Shown one piece after another: positions 61,836-64,000 of a stretch of DNA of 64,000 nt. The position numbers and the translations under genes were made by a program. The notes beneath the pieces are model-generated. The model searched no databases. It was not told the origin of the DNA and saw only the letters and a program-made list of their open reading frames with translations. The DNA lies in contig NZ_DASYGY010000009.1 in NCBI RefSeq assembly GCF_035999195.1, positions 2,356,001 to 2,420,000 of the forward strand. The letters are read 5' to 3'. This DNA comes from Pseudoxanthomonas sp. GTDB taxonomy: Bacteria; Pseudomonadota; Gammaproteobacteria; Xanthomonadales; Xanthomonadaceae. The first letter of the stretch is position 1, and each line of letters starts with the position of its first letter.

Positions 61836-62222
61836 TCACTTCGGCCGCCGGCTGCTGCGCAGCAGGAACAGGCTGCCGATGAGCATGCCGGCAAACGATG
61901 CGCCAAGTCCGAGCACGCCGGCGACCACGACGTCCGCCACCGGCGCGCCTGCCGGTGGCAGGTGATGCATCGCATTCCATGCGATCCGTACGAGCACCGC
62001 CGCCGGCACTGCGAATGCAATCAGCAGCCACAGCGTGACGAACCGGCCGGTGCCGAACGCGCGCAGCAGCATCGCGATCACGCCGACGGCCACGAGCCCC
62101 GGCCCGTACAGCGCGCGTGGCAGGCCGGCGAGTTCCGGCGGCAGTTGCCAGTACGGAAAACCGACGCCGATGAGGGCGATCAGGAAGCCGATCCACCGCC
62201 AAGCCTTGCTGTCGCGCGTCAT
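61836..62222 (-). CDS. Four-helix membrane protein
   Basis: A 128-residue hydrophobic protein with four membrane helices (WRWIGFLIALIGVGFPYW, GPGLVAVGVIAMLLRAF, FVTLWLLIAFAVPAAVLV, VVVAGVLGLGASFAGMLIGSL). No known domain. ATG at 62222. Between the rep gene and the VOC gene, both on the same strand. Confidence 0.7.
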   Translation of the reverse strand: MTRDSKAWRWIGFLIALIGVGFPYWQLPPELAGLPRALYGPGLVAVGVIAMLLRAFGTGRFVTLWLLIAFAVPAAVLVRIAWNAMHHLPPAGAPVADVVVAGVLGLGASFAGMLIGSLFLLRSSRRPK

Positions 62223-62280
62223 GCCCAGGTCCACCGGAGTGCGATGCCGCGCAGCGTAGCGCAAGCGCCGTCGCTGCGGG

Positions 62281-64000
62281 TCAGTCGAACATCGCCTGGA
62301 TCGCGGCCAGGCCGGCGCTGGCGCGTTCCTTCTTGCGTTCGGCGTCGGCCACCGGGTCGGCGCCGTCGCGCTGCAGTTCGTCGGCGGGCAGTTCGTCGAT
62401 GAACCGGCTGGGCTGCAGGCGCAGGCGCTCGCCGAAGCGGCGCGTCTCGCGGCTGTGGCTGAGCCACAGCTGCTCCTTGGCGCGGGTGATGCCCACGTAC
62501 ATCAGGCGCCGCTCTTCCTGCAGGTTGCCTTCCTCCACGCTGGTCTCGTGCGGCAGCGTGCCGTCCTCGCAACCGACGATGAAGACGTAGCGGAATTCCA
62601 GCCCCTTGGCCGCATGCAGGCTCATCAGACGCACCTGGTTGCCGCCGTCGTCCTTGTCGTTACGCGACAGCAGCGCGAGCTGCGCGGCGAGGTCGCCGGC
62701 CGAACTGCCACGCGGTCCGCCCTCGAACCAGTCGGCCAGTTCGTCCAGGTTGGCGCGGCGGCGCTGGAAGGAGGCCTCGTCCTTGCACTGCGCGCGCAGG
62801 TCGGCGAGCAGGCCGGACCGCTCGCTCAGGCGCCGCACCAGGTCGGCCGGCGGCAGTTCCTCCGCGTGCCGGCGCAGGTCGCGCACGATGTCGACGAAGG
62901 CGCTGAGGCCGTTGGCCGCGCGCGGCGGCAAGGCCTTCAAAGCGCCCATCGATTCGGCGGCGCGCGACAGCGGCAGGTGCGCGTGCTGCGCCATCTCGGC
63001 GAGTTTCGCGAGCGATGTCGCGCCGACTTCGCGCTTGGGCGACTGCACCGCGCGCAGGAAGGCGGCATCGTCGTCCGGATTCACCAGCAGGCGCAGCCAC
63101 GATAGCGCGTCCTTCACTTCCTGGCGTTCCAGGAAGGCGGTGCCGCCGGTCAGGTGGTAGGGAATGCGCAGCAGCTGCAGCGCCTTTTCCAGCGCGCGCG
63201 ACTGGTGGTTGCCGCGGAACAGGATGCAGAAGTCGCTCCAGGCCGCGCTCTTGGACGCGTGCACGAACGAGATCTCGGCGGCCACCTTTTCCGCTTCGTG
63301 TTCGTTGTCGCGGCATTCCCACACGCGGATGCGCTCGCCGTCGGCCTGGTCGCTCCACAGCGCCTTCGGGTGCTCGTGCGGATTGTTGGCGATCAGCGCA
63401 TTGGCGGCGCGCAGCACGCGGTTGCTGCAGCGGTAGTTCTGTTCCAGCTTGATGATCTGCAGCGCCGGATAATCCTTCGCCATCTGCAGCAGGTTGTCGG
63501 GATTGGCGCCGCGCCAGGCGTAGATGCTCTGGTCGTCGTCGCCCACGCAGGTGAAGTCGCCCCGCTCGCCGGCGATGGCCTTCAGCAGGCGGTACTGCGC
63601 ATCGTTGGTGTCCTGGCATTCGTCGACCAGCAGGTAGCCGATGCGCTCGCGCCATGCGGCGGTGATCTCCGGGTCGTTCTCCAGGATCTGCACCGGCAGG
63701 CGGATCAGGTCGTCGAAGTCGACCGCATTGAACGTGGTCAGCCGGTCCTGGTAGCGCTGGTACAGCAGCGCCGCGTCCTTCTCGCGGTTGGTGCGTGCCT
63801 CCGCCAGCGCCTCCTCGGGTGACAGGCCGGCGTTCTTCGCGCGCGAGATCAGGTTCTTCGCCGCCTCCACCTCGTCGGGCTTGGCGCCGTACATCAGGTC
63901 CTTGACCTGCGCGTGGGCATCGTCGGCATCGAAGATGGAGAAGCCGCGCTTCAGGCCCACGGCGGCATGTTCGATCTGCAGGAACTTCAGTCCCAGCGCA
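62281..64000 (-). CDS. rep: ATP-dependent DNA helicase Rep, C-terminal part (start beyond right edge)
   Basis: The last ~573 codons of an SF1A (UvrD/Rep) 3'-5' helicase. Visible motifs: LLVDECQDTND (motif II), GDDDQSIYAWRGA (III), SLHAAKGLEFRYVFI (V) and MYVGITRAKEQL (VI). The Walker A region lies beyond position 64000. The C-terminal tail (ERKKERASAGLAAIQAMFD) is Rep-like rather than UvrD-like. Rep unwinds DNA ahead of stalled forks. Confidence 0.92.
   Translation of the reverse strand, partial: ALGLKFLQIEHAAVGLKRGFSIFDADDAHAQVKDLMYGAKPDEVEAAKNLISRAKNAGLSPEEALAEARTNREKDAALLYQRYQDRLTTFNAVDFDDLIRLPVQILENDPEITAAWRERIGYLLVDECQDTNDAQYRLLKAIAGERGDFTCVGDDDQSIYAWRGANPDNLLQMAKDYPALQIIKLEQNYRCSNRVLRAANALIANNPHEHPKALWSDQADGERIRVWECRDNEHEAEKVAAEISFVHASKSAAWSDFCILFRGNHQSRALEKALQLLRIPYHLTGGTAFLERQEVKDALSWLRLLVNPDDDAAFLRAVQSPKREVGATSLAKLAEMAQHAHLPLSRAAESMGALKALPPRAANGLSAFVDIVRDLRRHAEELPPADLVRRLSERSGLLADLRAQCKDEASFQRRRANLDELADWFEGGPRGSSAGDLAAQLALLSRNDKDDGGNQVRLMSLHAAKGLEFRYVFIVGCEDGTLPHETSVEEGNLQEERRLMYVGITRAKEQLWLSHSRETRRFGERLRLQPSRFIDELPADELQRDGADPVADAERKKERASAGLAAIQAMFD

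Overview
The window is about 68-70% G+C, densely packed chromosome from a gammaproteobacterium of the Xanthomonadaceae, most like Pseudoxanthomonas or a close relative. Pointers are the cytochrome c5 / zwf-pgl arrangement, the bioBFHC cluster beside comF, the tamAB and tatABC operons, GTAG-type REP palindromes, an S46 dipeptidyl-peptidase, and perfect Clp/CRP boxes. The genus is an inference from gene content, not from a search. Most of the window is core metabolism and envelope biogenesis. No prophage, insertion sequence, CRISPR array or secretion-system cluster was seen.

Layout. 1-4260: end fragment of an extracellular nuclease, membrane cytochrome c5, the first two pentose-phosphate/Entner-Doudoroff enzymes (pgl, zwf) and a divergent GntR/HutC regulator; the two promoters carry mirror copies of one operator-like sequence. 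4261-18551: a surface region with a 1468-residue DUF11/OmpA giant protein, a 1235-residue outer-membrane barrel protein translated 11 nt downstream, a transmembrane Ser/Thr kinase, tRNA-Arg(CCG), ubiA, and a second secreted PA14-like/DUF11 protein. Both DUF11 loci have a Clp/CRP box in their promoter region. 18566-23448: comF and biotin genes bioB, bioF, bioH, bioC. 23506-28958: small metabolic genes, a lipoprotein, mnmG, a REP pair and a tiny Oxidored-like gene. 28955-37851: S46 peptidase, then tamA-tamB-AlkZ-like in tight coupling. 38289-41548: glyQ-glyS. 41639-44939: amidotransferase, membrane protein, tatABC. 45021-52691: SYLF protein, hemH, hydrolase, YgjP-type peptidase, rdgC, ttcA, ydcH-type gene, and a GNAT/FeeM-like acyltransferase behind a sigma-54 promoter. 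52714-58448: plsB, a lipoprotein, pyrF with an e(P4)-type phosphatase. 58562-64000: yceH, a lipoprotein plus Tle/DUF2235-like lipase pair that looks like an orphan toxin-immunity module, a VOC protein, a small membrane protein, and the C-terminal part of rep helicase (runs off the right edge).

The most interesting signals are: (1) the Clp-linked DUF11/OmpA-barrel surface module; (2) the mirrored double operator between zwf and the GntR gene, lying inside both promoters; (3) the lipase/lipoprotein pair; (4) the sigma-54 promoter of the acyltransferase; and (5) at least eight genes with a -10-like hexamer exactly 6-7 nt before the start codon, the geometry of leaderless mRNAs. All reading was by eye; family names rest on remembered motifs.
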